The notes beneath the pieces were generated by a model that did not search any database, was not told where the DNA came from, and was given only the letters and a program-made list of their open reading frames with translations. Shown piece after piece: positions 26,029 to 35,548 of a stretch of DNA of 64,000 nt. The stretch spans positions 4,283,501 through 4,347,500 of the forward strand of contig CP047152.1 of NCBI GenBank assembly GCA_041879295.1, read 5' to 3'. Position 1 is the stretch's first letter. Each line of letters starts with the position of its first letter. Made by a program: the position numbers and the translations under genes. Source of the stretch: Pseudomonas putida. GTDB lineage: Bacteria > Pseudomonadota > Gammaproteobacteria > Pseudomonadales > Pseudomonadaceae.

Positions 26029-26148
26029 GTTCCGATCCTCCTGCAAAAGGAAAAACCGGAGCCTGCCCCGTAGGCATTCAGCTACTCAATAGCTCCACTG
26101 CGATTCAGAAGCCCCTTACGCATTTGAGTAACTTCTCCTACAGACCAA

Positions 26149-26958
26149 TCATCGCGACTGGGCTTTTGCCCGCATTTTCACCGCCATTTCGGCCATCTCG
26201 TCATACAGCCGCTCAGGGGCCTGGCGTTTCAGTTGCCAGGCCTGGCGCCCTGCCTCATGGGGCAGGATGAGGAACTCGCCTGCAGCGACCTGCTGATGGA
26301 TATAGTCGGCAATGTCCGCCGCACTGATCGGCGAACCTTCGAGCAGCTTGCCCACCTGTGCCTTCATCGCCGGGTTCGGCCCGCGGAACGAGTCCAGCAG
26401 GTTGGTCTGGAAGAACGACGGGCACACCACGTGCACCGCCACCTCAATCTGGCGCAACTCCACCAGCAGGCTTTCCGACAATGCCAGCACACCGGCCTTG
26501 GCCACGTTGTAGTTGCTCATGCCCGGGCCCTGCATCAGTGCAGCCATCGAGGCGACGTTGATAATGCACCCCTTGCTGCGCTCCAGCAGCGGCAGGAACG
26601 CCTTGCAACCCTTGACCACGCCCATCAGATTGACGGCGATCTGCCAGTCCCAGTCTTCCAGCGACAGCTCGGCGAAGAACCCGCCCGAAGCGATACCGGC
26701 GTTGTTGACGATCACATCGACCCCACCAAATTTCTCTTCGCAGGCCTGGGCAAGGGCCGTCAGCTGGCTATAGTCGCGCACATCGCAGCGCTGGACGAAG
26801 CCGTCGCCACCGGCCTGATGAACCTGCTCCAGCGTTTCGCGCAGGCCGGTTTCGTTAACATCGGCCAGTGCCAGGCGCCAGCCCTCACGTGCCCAGCGCA
26901 GGGCGATCTCGCGGCCGAGGCCGGACCCGGCGCCGGTGATCATGATGCGTTTTTGCAT
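26149..26958 (-). CDS. Short-chain dehydrogenase/reductase
   Basis: About 269 residues. Cofactor motif TGAGSGLG near residues 8-15, NNAGIASGG, the catalytic Ser region INVASMAALMQG, Tyr/Lys in YNVAKAG, and VCPSFFQTNL. The substrate is unknown. ATG 26958 begins MQKRIMITGAG, the normal distance to the cofactor motif; the longer frame to 27003 adds 15 residues without family support. Stands alone between rsmI and a divergent microprotein gene. Confidence 0.88.
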   Translation of the reverse strand: MQKRIMITGAGSGLGREIALRWAREGWRLALADVNETGLRETLEQVHQAGGDGFVQRCDVRDYSQLTALAQACEEKFGGVDVIVNNAGIASGGFFAELSLEDWDWQIAVNLMGVVKGCKAFLPLLERSKGCIINVASMAALMQGPGMSNYNVAKAGVLALSESLLVELRQIEVAVHVVCPSFFQTNLLDSFRGPNPAMKAQVGKLLEGSPISAADIADYIHQQVAAGEFLILPHEAGRQAWQLKRQAPERLYDEMAEMAVKMRAKAQSR

Positions 26959-27164
26959 GGTCGCAGGCCTTGTTCTGACAGGTAGTCCGGTGAGTCTAAT
27001 CAAGGCGTTGCCATCCAGCAGGATTCATCAGGGTAGTGAATGGGGGGGCATGATTGGGCAGACGGCTGCACGGGGATGGAATCTTTGCCAACCCGCACCG
27101 GTCCGAATTATCGAGAGGCCAGCAATCTCAGGCTCTTGCCCCCTAATCATGCAAGGACTTTGAC

Positions 27165-27317
27165 ATGACCACGATCCTTATCATCATCCTGATTCTGCTG
27201 CTGATCGGTGGCTTACCGGTCTTCCCCCACTCGCGCAGCTGGGGCTATGGCCCTTCCGGCATTATTGGCGTGGTGTTGGTGATTCTGCTGGTACTGCTGT
27301 TGCTTGGGATGATATGA
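27165..27317 (+). CDS. DUF3309-like small hydrophobic membrane protein
   Basis: A 50-residue protein: a hydrophobic helix (TTILIIILILLLIGGLPVFP), a polar turn HSRSWGYGPSG, then a second helix (IIGVVLVILLVLLLLGMI). This two-helix shape with a Pro/Gly/Trp turn matches the DUF3309 family of unknown function, common in proteobacteria. GCAAGGACTTTGAC precedes ATG, so an SD is present. The 206 bp upstream hold a possible promoter but nothing recognisable. Confidence 0.8.
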   Translation: MTTILIIILILLLIGGLPVFPHSRSWGYGPSGIIGVVLVILLVLLLLGMI

Positions 27318-27390
27318 CGCGCTGCGGATAGCCACTTCATCCAACCAGTTGAGGTGAATGGCAAGCGGGTCGCAACACCCGGTTGCCGTC

Positions 27391-28554
27391 CTACAGGTTC
27401 GCATCGAACACCATCGTCACCACAGCGTGATACTCGATACCAGGCAACATGTCCTGTTCCTGGGTGTGACCGCGAGGGTATACATGAAAATGCAACTGCC
27501 CTTGGCTGCCGGTCACACCCTCTGGCGGGACTTCCAGGCTCATGGCGTTCTCAGCTCCGCCAAAGGACATTGCCTGCCGATAGAGCGAACGGCCATGGTA
27601 GGACACACCTGGCAAGGTCATGGCCAGATACAGCGGTATGTCATGGCCCTTGGCCGAGCGTAAATTGCACGTGCTGCCCAGCCCCGTGCTGCACAGCGCC
27701 CAGACGTTGAACGGGCCACTGGCAGTCAGGCTGAAGGTCACGTCTTTTTCCAGCTTGTCTGCCGCACCCCGCCCTCGGCTCCCATGCCCCTGCGCGTGCC
27801 GCGGCACCAGAGTCACCTGCTCGGAGCCCGGCTCAAAACGCACCTCAAGGTCATGCACCACCTCCAGCTCGACGTTGATCGCCACTGAATCGTCCGTGAG
27901 CCCGGAGACCGTTCGGCTCGAACCCAGGCTTATATCCCTGTCAGGGCCTATCGAATAGACCACGCGCCCTCGGTACACGCCCGACTTCAAGCTCGCCGGT
28001 AAAGGCGTCTTCAACCTGTAGCCCAGCGTCAGGTGACTCACGTGGTAAGTGCTCGCATTCGCCGCATTGACGTTGGCCCAGCAACCGTTGCTGGCTGGCG
28101 ACCACAGAAACAGGCGATGGGCCGCGCTGGCCAACGCAACCTGGCAACCACTCGAGTCCAGGCCCGTGCGCGCCGCAAGCGTCGGTGCCCCATCGTCCGA
28201 AGTTACCGCACCGCCCAGGTGGGTAATGGCAAAGTCCATGCTGACTTGCTCACCGGTCTGGTCACGGACCATCAGTAGCGTAGTCGGCTGGACAGGGGCC
28301 GAGAGGTAGAAGCCGTCGGCGCCTTCGCCATCGACTGTTTTCGAGTACTCGACCCCCACATCCAGCAGGTCCTGCAGCGGATCGCCACAAAGCTGCGGCA
28401 ACTGAGTACACACAGGGGACGACCGGGGCGTCAGGTTTTCAAACTGCCGGGTCTCGCCGCGGTAACGCAGCTTGAGCGTAATATCGGCCGCTTGCGCCCA
28501 CGACGAACCCAACACGCCAGACAGCAGTACCAGCATTGCACACTTGCGAAACAT
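27391..28554 (-). CDS. CS1-type fimbrial tip adhesin
   Basis: About 387 residues with a signal peptide (MFRKCAMLVLLSGVLGSSWA-QA). Pairs of cysteines occur at CTQLPQLC and again near CQVALASAAHRLFLWSPASNGC and CSTGLGSTC. It sits last in a five-gene cluster with the alternate chaperone/usher genes, where the CfaE/CooD-type tip protein is normally encoded; it is assigned by position, length and cysteine pattern. The start is ATG 28554, five codons into the frame, with AGGGG just upstream. The chaperone stop is 12 bp before it. Confidence 0.78.
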   Translation of the reverse strand: MFRKCAMLVLLSGVLGSSWAQAADITLKLRYRGETRQFENLTPRSSPVCTQLPQLCGDPLQDLLDVGVEYSKTVDGEGADGFYLSAPVQPTTLLMVRDQTGEQVSMDFAITHLGGAVTSDDGAPTLAARTGLDSSGCQVALASAAHRLFLWSPASNGCWANVNAANASTYHVSHLTLGYRLKTPLPASLKSGVYRGRVVYSIGPDRDISLGSSRTVSGLTDDSVAINVELEVVHDLEVRFEPGSEQVTLVPRHAQGHGSRGRGAADKLEKDVTFSLTASGPFNVWALCSTGLGSTCNLRSAKGHDIPLYLAMTLPGVSYHGRSLYRQAMSFGGAENAMSLEVPPEGVTGSQGQLHFHVYPRGHTQEQDMLPGIEYHAVVTMVFDANL

Positions 28555-28565
28555 GCCCCTACCTC

Positions 28566-29315
28566 TCACTCGGCCTTGAAGCTCATAGCTTTGCGTGCAT
28601 CGCCTTCCACCAGCTCGAAGCGGTATTCGACACCGGGCTTCTCGACGAACTCGCGCTTACGCCCGGGGCGAAGATGGTGCTTGGCCGGAGGCTCACACTC
28701 CTCCTCGTTCAGCACACAGACCTGGACGTTGTCGAGCAGCACCGTCGCATTGCCCTCGTTGCGCACGGTCCATTTCCCACCGGCTTGCTCGATCGAGGTC
28801 TGATACTGCGTGGCAGCAGGCTTGGTAATCAAAATGGTGCCGTAGCCGGCCAGAAACTGCACACCGGCACTGAGTTCTTTGCGGTAAGCGTCAAGCTCCG
28901 TTTTATCCAGTGCGAAGCTGTCATCCTGTTCCGGCACCACCGGGACGAAGCGCAGCCGGTAGTAACGCTCCTGGTTCCGTTCACCGCGATACAGCAACCG
29001 CACGGCCTGCATACCGCGTGCAGGGATGATCATCCGCGCTGGGCTGGCAACAACGCTGCGCTGGTCGAAGGGCAGCTCATCGATGTCCACCTCACGGGGT
29101 TCTGCCTGACCGTCGTAGACCAACTCCAGCACGCTGACTTTGACGAAGGCGGTACTGTCCCCCCGGTTGTAGATGCGTTTGGCATAGGTGCCCTTGCCTG
29201 GTTCGAGGTAGTCATAGAGCGTGCCGACATCCAGCTGTGGCCCGGCCTGGGCAAACCACGGCAGCATCAGCGCAACGAACAACAAGGGTGACAAGTGAAA
29301 TGTGAACCTGTGCAT
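28566..29315 (-). CDS. CS1-type periplasmic fimbrial chaperone
   Basis: About 249 residues with a signal peptide (MHRFTFHLSPLLFVALMLPW, cleaved near FAQA). The immunoglobulin-like chaperone domain has LVYDGQAEPREVDIDELPFD, ARMIIPARGMQAVRLLYRG and RYYRLRFVPVVPE. The second domain carries WTVRNEGNATVLLDNVQVC. This fits the alternate CfaA/CooB chaperone class rather than PapD. ATG 29315 is chosen because AGAGG lies 7 nt before it, although the frame is open 11 codons upstream. Located between usher and adhesin. Confidence 0.85.
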   Translation of the reverse strand: MHRFTFHLSPLLFVALMLPWFAQAGPQLDVGTLYDYLEPGKGTYAKRIYNRGDSTAFVKVSVLELVYDGQAEPREVDIDELPFDQRSVVASPARMIIPARGMQAVRLLYRGERNQERYYRLRFVPVVPEQDDSFALDKTELDAYRKELSAGVQFLAGYGTILITKPAATQYQTSIEQAGGKWTVRNEGNATVLLDNVQVCVLNEEECEPPAKHHLRPGRKREFVEKPGVEYRFELVEGDARKAMSFKAE

Positions 29316-29393
29316 CTTCAACCTCTGTTTATTCAACATCCAATCCATCGACCCGGGAATCGGGCCCTCTACAGCTTCATGCCGAAAGCCGGC

Positions 29394-31863
29394 TCAGCCC
29401 ACACTGGGCACACACCGCTGATCACCCACGATCAGCAGGTCATCCTCGCGATCAAAGTTGTCCGGCGGTAATGTCAGAAGGCAGTTGCCTGCCGTGCCAT
29501 GGCGAATTTCCAGGGTGGGCCGTGACTCACTCATTTCCACGTTGAAATAGCCATCCGCCTCGACAACCGTGCGCCCGGCGTCATTGACCACATGCGCGCC
29601 GTGCAGTGGCTGGCCTTGCCCGTCGAGCAGCCGGCCAAACACAGTCACCGTTCGCATGACTTTCACTGCGTGGTACCCCACCCCACCGCGGTTGAGGTGA
29701 TAGTCCACAGCGAGGGGTTGGATCTGTGCTGGCGGCACGTCCTTCGTGTCGAAGTCGAAACGCACATGGCCAGATTTGAACGCCGTCACCGGCACGATAT
29801 TGCGCCCGGGGTGCAGCACTGCACTCATGCCCTGGCCATCGTTGGCGCGCAGCTTCACACCGTGCAGATCGCTTTCGACATCGATGATCAAGCCGGCTTC
29901 GAGCGGCAGGTTGCTGCCCCCCATGGCCAGCTTCCCGGCGCCCAGCGCCAGGGTGCTTTCCAGGTTGAGGCCACCGCTGAGGTTATTGTTGAAAGAGGAA
30001 CTCTGGGCATAGGCATCGCCCTGCAGCGCCTGGCTGTGGAAGCGCCCATTGGCCGCCAGGCTGGTGCCATAGCCGTCGAGCGTCGCGCTGCCCCCCAGGC
30101 TGTGCACGGGGCCCAGGTCGACGTTCTGCCGATACCACAGCGAAGCGTAGGGGTCATTGCCCCCCTCACGCGAGGCGCGGCTACCCACATCGACCCCAAG
30201 CTGCTTGCCATCGCGCTCGAGCTTCATGCTTACAGCAACGTTGACACCGCGGCTGCGGACACCGGCGCTGCTGCGCGTTCCAGGCCTGTCGAAAAGTGAC
30301 AGGCGAACACTGCTCTGATGCCCCCCGCAGCTTCCCGTAGAACGCCCAGCTCAGGTCGGCACCCAGGCCGCTTGCCGAGCCCGCACTGTGTTCCAGGCGC
30401 AGCGTCGCTGAACTGCGCGCGGTTATCCGCTGGTTGATCGAAAAGGCGGTGCGGCTGCGCACCTGGCGCTGTGAAGTATCGTCGCGACCACTACTGCCAG
30501 GCTCCAGCCAGGTCTGGTTGTGGCTCAGTAGCAACGAGCCCCAAGGATGGGTGTAGGTCAACTGCAGATCGCCGCCGTTGCCCAGGCCTTGGGTCTGATT
30601 GAGGCTGGCGTAAAGCTTGAACCGTTCATGCACGTCCCAGTCCAGCGAGGTACCCAACTGCAGGTCAGCATCGACCTGTTGCACTGACAGCCCCAGCACC
30701 GCAGCAGGATGCATCAGGTAGTTGGAAAGGGCCCCGAACACCGGGCTCTGTTCACGTTCGCCATCCCCGTTGCTCAGCAGCTCGACCTGCTGGCCCAGGT
30801 ACAGGTTGTAGCGCCAGCGGTTATCCATGTTCTGCCACCGGCTGGGCTTGTAGATGGACGCTTCGCTGCGCGAGGTCTCCAGGCCGTCTTCGAGCAAACG
30901 CAGCTCTACATCATAGATGCCGCCAGGCAATACCCGCGTGTCGAGCGCCTGTAAACCGGCCTGTACCGGCTGACTGTTGATCAGCGAACCATTGCGATAG
31001 ATTTCGACGATACCCGGGCGGTTCGGCGTGACATAGACCGGGATGGCGCTGGCTTGGCCATTGTCGACCAGCAGGCTGTCACTGCTGCCCAGCATCAAGC
31101 CAAGCGTGCTATCAGGGCGACGCCCCAGGAGGGCTGGCTGGCGCACGAGGCCTTCTGCGCCAGTAGAGAAGTAACCCAGCCGAAAGAAATGCTCTTCGTG
31201 CATGCTCTCTGCGTAAAGCTGGTTCATGCGGTAACGCATATCGCCTTGCTCCGCTGGGGTGCGTTCCACGCGCGCATCGGCAAGCGTCGTCCAGTTATGC
31301 AGATTGCCCTGACCGAGCAGGCCGACTCTGCCCGTGGTCTGATTGCCATCATTGACCAGGTTGAGCTGGTTACGCAGCAGCAACCCAGCGTCGCTCTGCT
31401 CCGGGAGGCGGTGGAAGAGCGCGTCCTGCTCCAGCTTCTCGGCATTGGACGTCAGCAATGACAACTGGGAATTGGCCAGGCTGTAATGGATAGCCTGCAA
31501 CCCGTCCGGGCAGTTTTGCAGGCAGTCGCCCAGCATGCGCCCGCCCTCCAGGCGCTGTTGCCATAACTGCCGGAGTGTGGCCGGCTCTGCGCTCTGCTCA
31601 GTGTCGGTAAACGCCAGCAACTGCACACGGTTATCACGGCTCAATACCACCATGGCATCACCGAGGTAGCGTTGATCAAGCTCCACTCGTACGGCAAGTG
31701 GCACATCGAAGAAGTGCGCCTCGAAGTCTTCAGGCAAACGCCCGAATGTATTCAGGTCAATGGCACTGGACGCGCGCTCGGCCAACACTTCGAGGGGCAG
31801 AAGGCAGGCAGCACCCAGCAGCCAGACAGCGAGTGCACGGCCGGGTGCAGCAAACTGGAACAT
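29394..31863 (-). pseudogene. CS1-type outer-membrane usher, frameshifted at a G6 tract
   Basis: Two overlapping frames together make one usher of about 822 residues. The 5' part (31863 to about 30326) has a signal peptide (LLGAACLLPLEVLA), the N-terminal and plug region VYVTPNRPGIVEIYRNGSLI and barrel strands down to SWAFYGKLRG. The 3' part (to 29394) resumes as GHQSSVRLSLFDRPGTRSSA and continues through MKLERDGKQLGVDV to VPSVG. The switch lies in six Cs of the plus strand, 30321-30326 (G6 in the gene); with five, the two parts read as one. Could be a sequencing error, a dead gene or phase variation. Both remaining parts look otherwise conserved. Confidence 0.85.
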
Positions 31864-31937
31864 GATTCAATCCACTTCAACACCTGCCCCTACACGGATA
31901 AACATCCAGTAAGTTGAGGCAGGCGGCACTGCTTCAG

Positions 31938-32429
31938 TCAAAGGCTGGCGGAGGAAGTTTCAAACAACACGCTCACTGTCCCGGCATACTCACCCTTTAC
32001 ATAACCACTGTCGGGCCTTATGGCATTAAAGGTAATGGGAAGTTCCTTGCCAACTTTAGCATCTTCCGCGCTCATGACCTCCGTGGCCGTCAACGCCAAC
32101 TGTTTACCCCCAACAGAGATGATAAGATCAATCTTCTCGTCGGTTTGCGGGTCTTGCAGCGCTGCTGTGTACAGCAGGTGGGCCTGAATAGCGCCGACAT
32201 CACTCTGTGCCGAGAACCTTTCACTGACCGCCTTGAAGTCTTCGCGCTCCGGCTCATATTCAAGCGTCACGCCTTTATCCAGCCAGTCCCCTATGGGGGC
32301 CACTGAAAACTCATTCCCGGGAATGACCGCCGTCACTGAAATATTCTGACTGATCGGCGCAGGGGCGGACGCGACAGCAGCACCGGCAAACAATGCAAGG
32401 AACGGGACAGCCAATACATAGGATTTCAC
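31938..32429 (-). CDS. CS1-type fimbrial subunit
   Basis: A 163-residue exported protein: signal peptide MKSYVLAVPFLALFAGAAVA-SA, then a beta-rich pilin domain (ISVTAVIPGNEFSVAPIGDW, HLLYTAALQD, VLFETSSASL). Donor-strand exchange would use the N-terminal segment after the signal peptide. It pairs with the second subunit upstream. Which of the two is the major pilin cannot be decided. Codon use and base composition are lower in GC than in flanking housekeeping genes, suggesting transfer. Confidence 0.85.
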   Translation of the reverse strand: MKSYVLAVPFLALFAGAAVASAPAPISQNISVTAVIPGNEFSVAPIGDWLDKGVTLEYEPEREDFKAVSERFSAQSDVGAIQAHLLYTAALQDPQTDEKIDLIISVGGKQLALTATEVMSAEDAKVGKELPITFNAIRPDSGYVKGEYAGTVSVLFETSSASL

Positions 32430-32497
32430 ATCAAACTTCCTTTAACGGTTGCACAACAAATAGCGGGCACACTGGAGCACCCGAATGGAATTGCGAA

Positions 32498-32983
32498 TCA
32501 GGGCGCCCCTGTTTCGAACATCAAGGTGGCTTGCGTGACATAGGTGCCGGGTATGCGAGTCGACGACGCTTCCGGCATCGGATAGAACCTGAATTGAATG
32601 CTTTTTCCCTGAGCGGCTTCAGCAGCACTGACGATTTCAACCGGTGCCGTGCCCATTCTTTTGCGATTCAACATGATGTGGTATCGACGGGGCGCTTCTC
32701 CACCGCCCACCCGGGTAAACCGATACTCCGAACGGTCGGTTTTCGCGTAGATCGGGCCGTAGGTACTTTTTACAAACACCTCTTTTTCAATTTGCTTGAA
32801 GACACCCCGATCCGGGTCATATTCAGCCTGAAGTACGTCTTCCCACCAACTGTCAACCGAGTTCACCTGAAATTCAGGAACCGACACGACAGCCTGGACA
32901 CTGATGTCCTGCGGTATTTCCTTCGCCCCGGCAGCGCCCACCACGCCAAGGAGAGCGAAGGTGATCAAACAGCGTAACTTCAT
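32498..32983 (-). CDS. CS1-type fimbrial subunit, first gene of the operon
   Basis: A 161-residue exported protein: signal peptide MKLRCLITFALLGVVGAAGA-KE, then SVQAVVSVPEFQVNSVDSWW, which parallels the next pilin, and a C-terminal QATLMFETGAP close to its VLFETSSAS. The two are paralogues. ATG 32983 is chosen because the signal peptide begins there and GGGGAA precedes it; the frame is open 34 codons further. A perfect palindrome lies about 22-37 bp upstream. Confidence 0.85.
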   Translation of the reverse strand: MKLRCLITFALLGVVGAAGAKEIPQDISVQAVVSVPEFQVNSVDSWWEDVLQAEYDPDRGVFKQIEKEVFVKSTYGPIYAKTDRSEYRFTRVGGGEAPRRYHIMLNRKRMGTAPVEIVSAAEAAQGKSIQFRFYPMPEASSTRIPGTYVTQATLMFETGAP

Positions 32984-33004
32984 TGAACATTCCCCAAATG
33001 TGCC

Positions 33005-33020
33005 GGCATCTATAGATGCC
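33005..33020. promoter_or_regulatory. Palindrome upstream of the fimbrial operon
   Basis: GGCATCTATAGATGCC, a perfect 16-bp palindrome just upstream of the first pilin gene. Either a regulator binding site near the transcription start or a leader hairpin. No regulator gene lies in the cluster. Confidence 0.5.
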
Positions 33021-33085
33021 CTTACGACATGAGGAAACTTTATGGGCAGAGCCTCACTCTGTATGTAGGCTGTTTCTGACTGCAT

Positions 33086-33121
33086 AAAATAAAAAACGCC
33101 CCGACAGGCGGGGCGTTTTCA
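33086..33121 (-). terminator. Rho-independent terminator after actP
   Basis: On the minus strand AACGCCCCGCCTGTCGGGGC is followed by GTTTTTTATTTT. The stem is AACGCCCCG-CCTG-CGGGGCGTT-like with a long U tract, 17 bp after the actP stop. It insulates the fimbrial operon from actP readthrough. Confidence 0.9.
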
Positions 33122-33137
33122 ATGCAAGGGGTTGACG

Positions 33138-34802
33138 TTAGTGCGAGACCGCCCCGCTGGCACCCAGGCCAGTCTGCGAACGCACGAACTGCGGGAAGAA
33201 CAGCGCGCGCTCATCCTCAGCTGCCTTGGACTTGTCGGTGACCGAGAAGAACCAGATGCTGACGAAGGCAATGGCCATCGAGAACAGCGCCGGGTACTCG
33301 TACGGGTAGATGGGCTTCTCGTGGCCGAGAATCTGTACCCAGATGGTCGGGCCAAGGATCATCAGCGTCACCGCACTCACCAGGCCCAGCCAGCCGCCGA
33401 TCATGGCGCCGCGGGTGGTCAGCTTCTTCCAGTACATCGAAAGCAGCAGTACCGGGAAGTTGCAGCTGGCGGCAATGGAGAACGCCAGGCCGACCATGAA
33501 GGCGATGTTCTGTTTCTCGAACAGAATTCCCAGGCCAATCGCCAGCACACCCAGGGCGACAGTGGTGATCTTCGATACGCGGATCTCGTCCTTGTCGTTG
33601 GCTTTGCCCTTGCGCCAGACGCTGGCATACAGGTCGTGGGACACCGCCGAGGCACCGGCCAGGGTCAGGCCAGCCACCACCGCCAGGATGGTGGCAAAGG
33701 CCACCGCCGAGATGAAGCCGAGGAACACACTGCCACCCACCGCATTGGCCAGGTGCACCGCGGCCATGTTGTTGCCACCCAGCAGAGCGCCTGCGGCGTC
33801 CTTGAATTCCGGGTTGGTGCTGACCAGCAGGATCGCACCAAAGCCAATGATGAAGGTGAGGATGTAGAAGTAGCCGATGAAGCCGGTGGCGTACAGCACG
33901 CTCTTGCGCGCTTCCTTGGCATCACTGACGGTGAAGAAGCGCATCAGGATGTGCGGCAGGCCGGCAGTACCGAACATCAGTGCCAGGCCCAGGGAGAATG
34001 CCGAGATCGGGTCCTTGACCAGGCCGCCGGGGCTCATGATCGCCTCACCCTTGGCGTGTACCTTGATCGCTTCGGTGAACAGCGTGTTGAAGTCAAAGCC
34101 CACGTGCTTCATGACCATCAGCGCCATGAAACTGGCACCGGACAGCAGCAGCACAGCCTTGATGATCTGTACCCACGTAGTGGCCAGCATGCCACCGAAC
34201 AGCACGTACAGGCACATCAGGATACCCACCATGACCACCGCTACATGGTAGTCCAGGCCGAACAGCAACTCGATCAGCTTGCCGGCGCCGACCATTTGCG
34301 CGATCAGGTAGAACGCCACCACCACCAGCGAACCGGAGGCCGACAGGGTGCGGATTTCCTTTTGCCCGAGGCGGTACGAGGCCACGTCGGCAAAGGTGTA
34401 CTTGCCCAGGTTGCGCAGGCGTTCAGCAATCAGGAAAAGAATGATCGGCCAGCCGACCAGAAAACCGATCGAGTAGATCAGGCCGTCATAACCCGAGGTG
34501 AACACCAGCGCGGAAATACCCAGGAACGAGGCGGCTGACATGTAGTCGCCAGCGATCGCCAAACCGTTCTGGAAGCCGGTGATCTTGCCGCCGGCAGCAT
34601 AGTAGTCCGATGCCGACTTGTTGCGCTTGGAGGCCCAGTAGGTGATGCCGAGCGTGAAGGCGACGAAGGTCACGAACATGGCAATGGCGGAAACGTTCAG
34701 CGGTTGTTTCTGCACCTCGCCGGTCAGGGCATCTGCGGCCCACACGGCGGGTGCAAAGGCTCCGCAGGCCAGTACGGCCAGAGCTTTGACAGAGCGAATC
34801 AT
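33138..34802 (-). CDS. actP: Cation/acetate symporter ActP
   Basis: A 554-residue sodium:solute symporter with 13-14 TM helices and an N-terminal signal-like helix ([21 protein letters not shown]). SSS-family features include [37 protein letters not shown] and [18 protein letters not shown]. ActP takes up acetate, and related members also glycolate or pyruvate, usually to feed acetyl-CoA synthetase, which is not in this window. It overlaps the DUF485 gene by 4 bp (ATGA), so it is translationally coupled. Confidence 0.95.
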   Translation of the reverse strand: MIRSVKALAVLACGAFAPAVWAADALTGEVQKQPLNVSAIAMFVTFVAFTLGITYWASKRNKSASDYYAAGGKITGFQNGLAIAGDYMSAASFLGISALVFTSGYDGLIYSIGFLVGWPIILFLIAERLRNLGKYTFADVASYRLGQKEIRTLSASGSLVVVAFYLIAQMVGAGKLIELLFGLDYHVAVVMVGILMCLYVLFGGMLATTWVQIIKAVLLLSGASFMALMVMKHVGFDFNTLFTEAIKVHAKGEAIMSPGGLVKDPISAFSLGLALMFGTAGLPHILMRFFTVSDAKEARKSVLYATGFIGYFYILTFIIGFGAILLVSTNPEFKDAAGALLGGNNMAAVHLANAVGGSVFLGFISAVAFATILAVVAGLTLAGASAVSHDLYASVWRKGKANDKDEIRVSKITTVALGVLAIGLGILFEKQNIAFMVGLAFSIAASCNFPVLLLSMYWKKLTTRGAMIGGWLGLVSAVTLMILGPTIWVQILGHEKPIYPYEYPALFSMAIAFVSIWFFSVTDKSKAAEDERALFFPQFVRSQTGLGASGAVSH

Positions 34803-35110
34803 TGTTGCGCCTCCTTCAGGATTTCCTTGTTCAGCTCATCGAACTCGCCGTTGGCGCGGCGCACGTAGATGGCGGTCAGGACGAATGCCGAGACGATCAG
34901 GCCGACGCCCAGGGGAATGCCCCAGGTAATCGATGACTCAGGACTGAGCTTCGTGCCCAGCACATGAGGACCGTAGGCGATCAGGAGGATGAAGGCGCAG
35001 TAAAGGCCGAGCATGATCGCCGAGAGAATCCAGGCGAACCGTTCGCGTTTGGTGACCAGCTCCTTGAAACGGGGGCTGTTTTGTATCGAGAGGTAAATGC
35101 TGTCGTTCAT
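34799..35110 (-). CDS. DUF485 membrane protein, ActP partner
   Basis: A 103-residue protein with two TM helices ([20 protein letters not shown] and [20 protein letters not shown]) and a charged tail ([20 protein letters not shown]). DUF485 proteins (YjcH type) are almost always encoded with ActP. ATG 35110 gives [19 protein letters not shown]; the frame is open 13 codons further. First gene of the actP operon. Confidence 0.92.
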   Translation of the reverse strand: MNDSIYLSIQNSPRFKELVTKRERFAWILSAIMLGLYCAFILLIAYGPHVLGTKLSPESSITWGIPLGVGLIVSAFVLTAIYVRRANGEFDELNKEILKEAQQ

Positions 35111-35292
35111 TGTTTTTGTCCTAGCAGCACAGGTAGGGGAAGAACCCACACCCTTACTTTATGCGGCTGCCGGACGCCAACCAGACGACCTTAGTCTTAG
35201 ATGCAACGGTGTTTTACCGATTGCGTAACAAAGAAGAGATTTGGCCAGGGGTGGCAAGGGACCGGTTCAGGTTTTGCGGTCGGGCATAAAAC

Positions 35293-35509
35293 CAGCGCCG
35301 CCCGCGCGGCGCATCGCGAGCTGCGCTCGCTCCTACGTTTGTTTCGGGCCAGTCATTCCTGTGGCAGGCGCGCGCGACCGCCTTGTTTGTACGACGCGAT
35401 ATTGCGTCATGCGCCAAGGCGTTCGCGCGAAAAACCCACAGGTATAATTGGCCCGAAACAAACGTAGGAGCGAGCGCAGCTCGCGACGCGCCGCGCGGGC
35501 GGCGCTCGA
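35293..35509. repeat. Long palindromic repeat unit
   Basis: Left arm AGCGCCGCCCGCGCGGCGCA onward to GGGCCAG; right arm TTGGCCCGAAACAAACG onward to GGCGCTCGA. The centre is about 95 bp with GCGCGCGACCGCCTTG and CATGCGCCAAGGCG, as in the 1-825 array. It lies between actP-DUF485 (promoter side, 35111-35290) and the betX 3' end. Confidence 0.85.
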
Positions 35510-35548
35510 TCTAACTGGCGTTAAAAAAACAACGGGAAACGCCCAAAG

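Noticed and set aside
30321..30326. Programmed ribosomal frameshift in the usher gene
   Set aside because: No known usher uses frameshifting and there is no clear slippery heptamer with downstream structure; a one-base indel explains it better.
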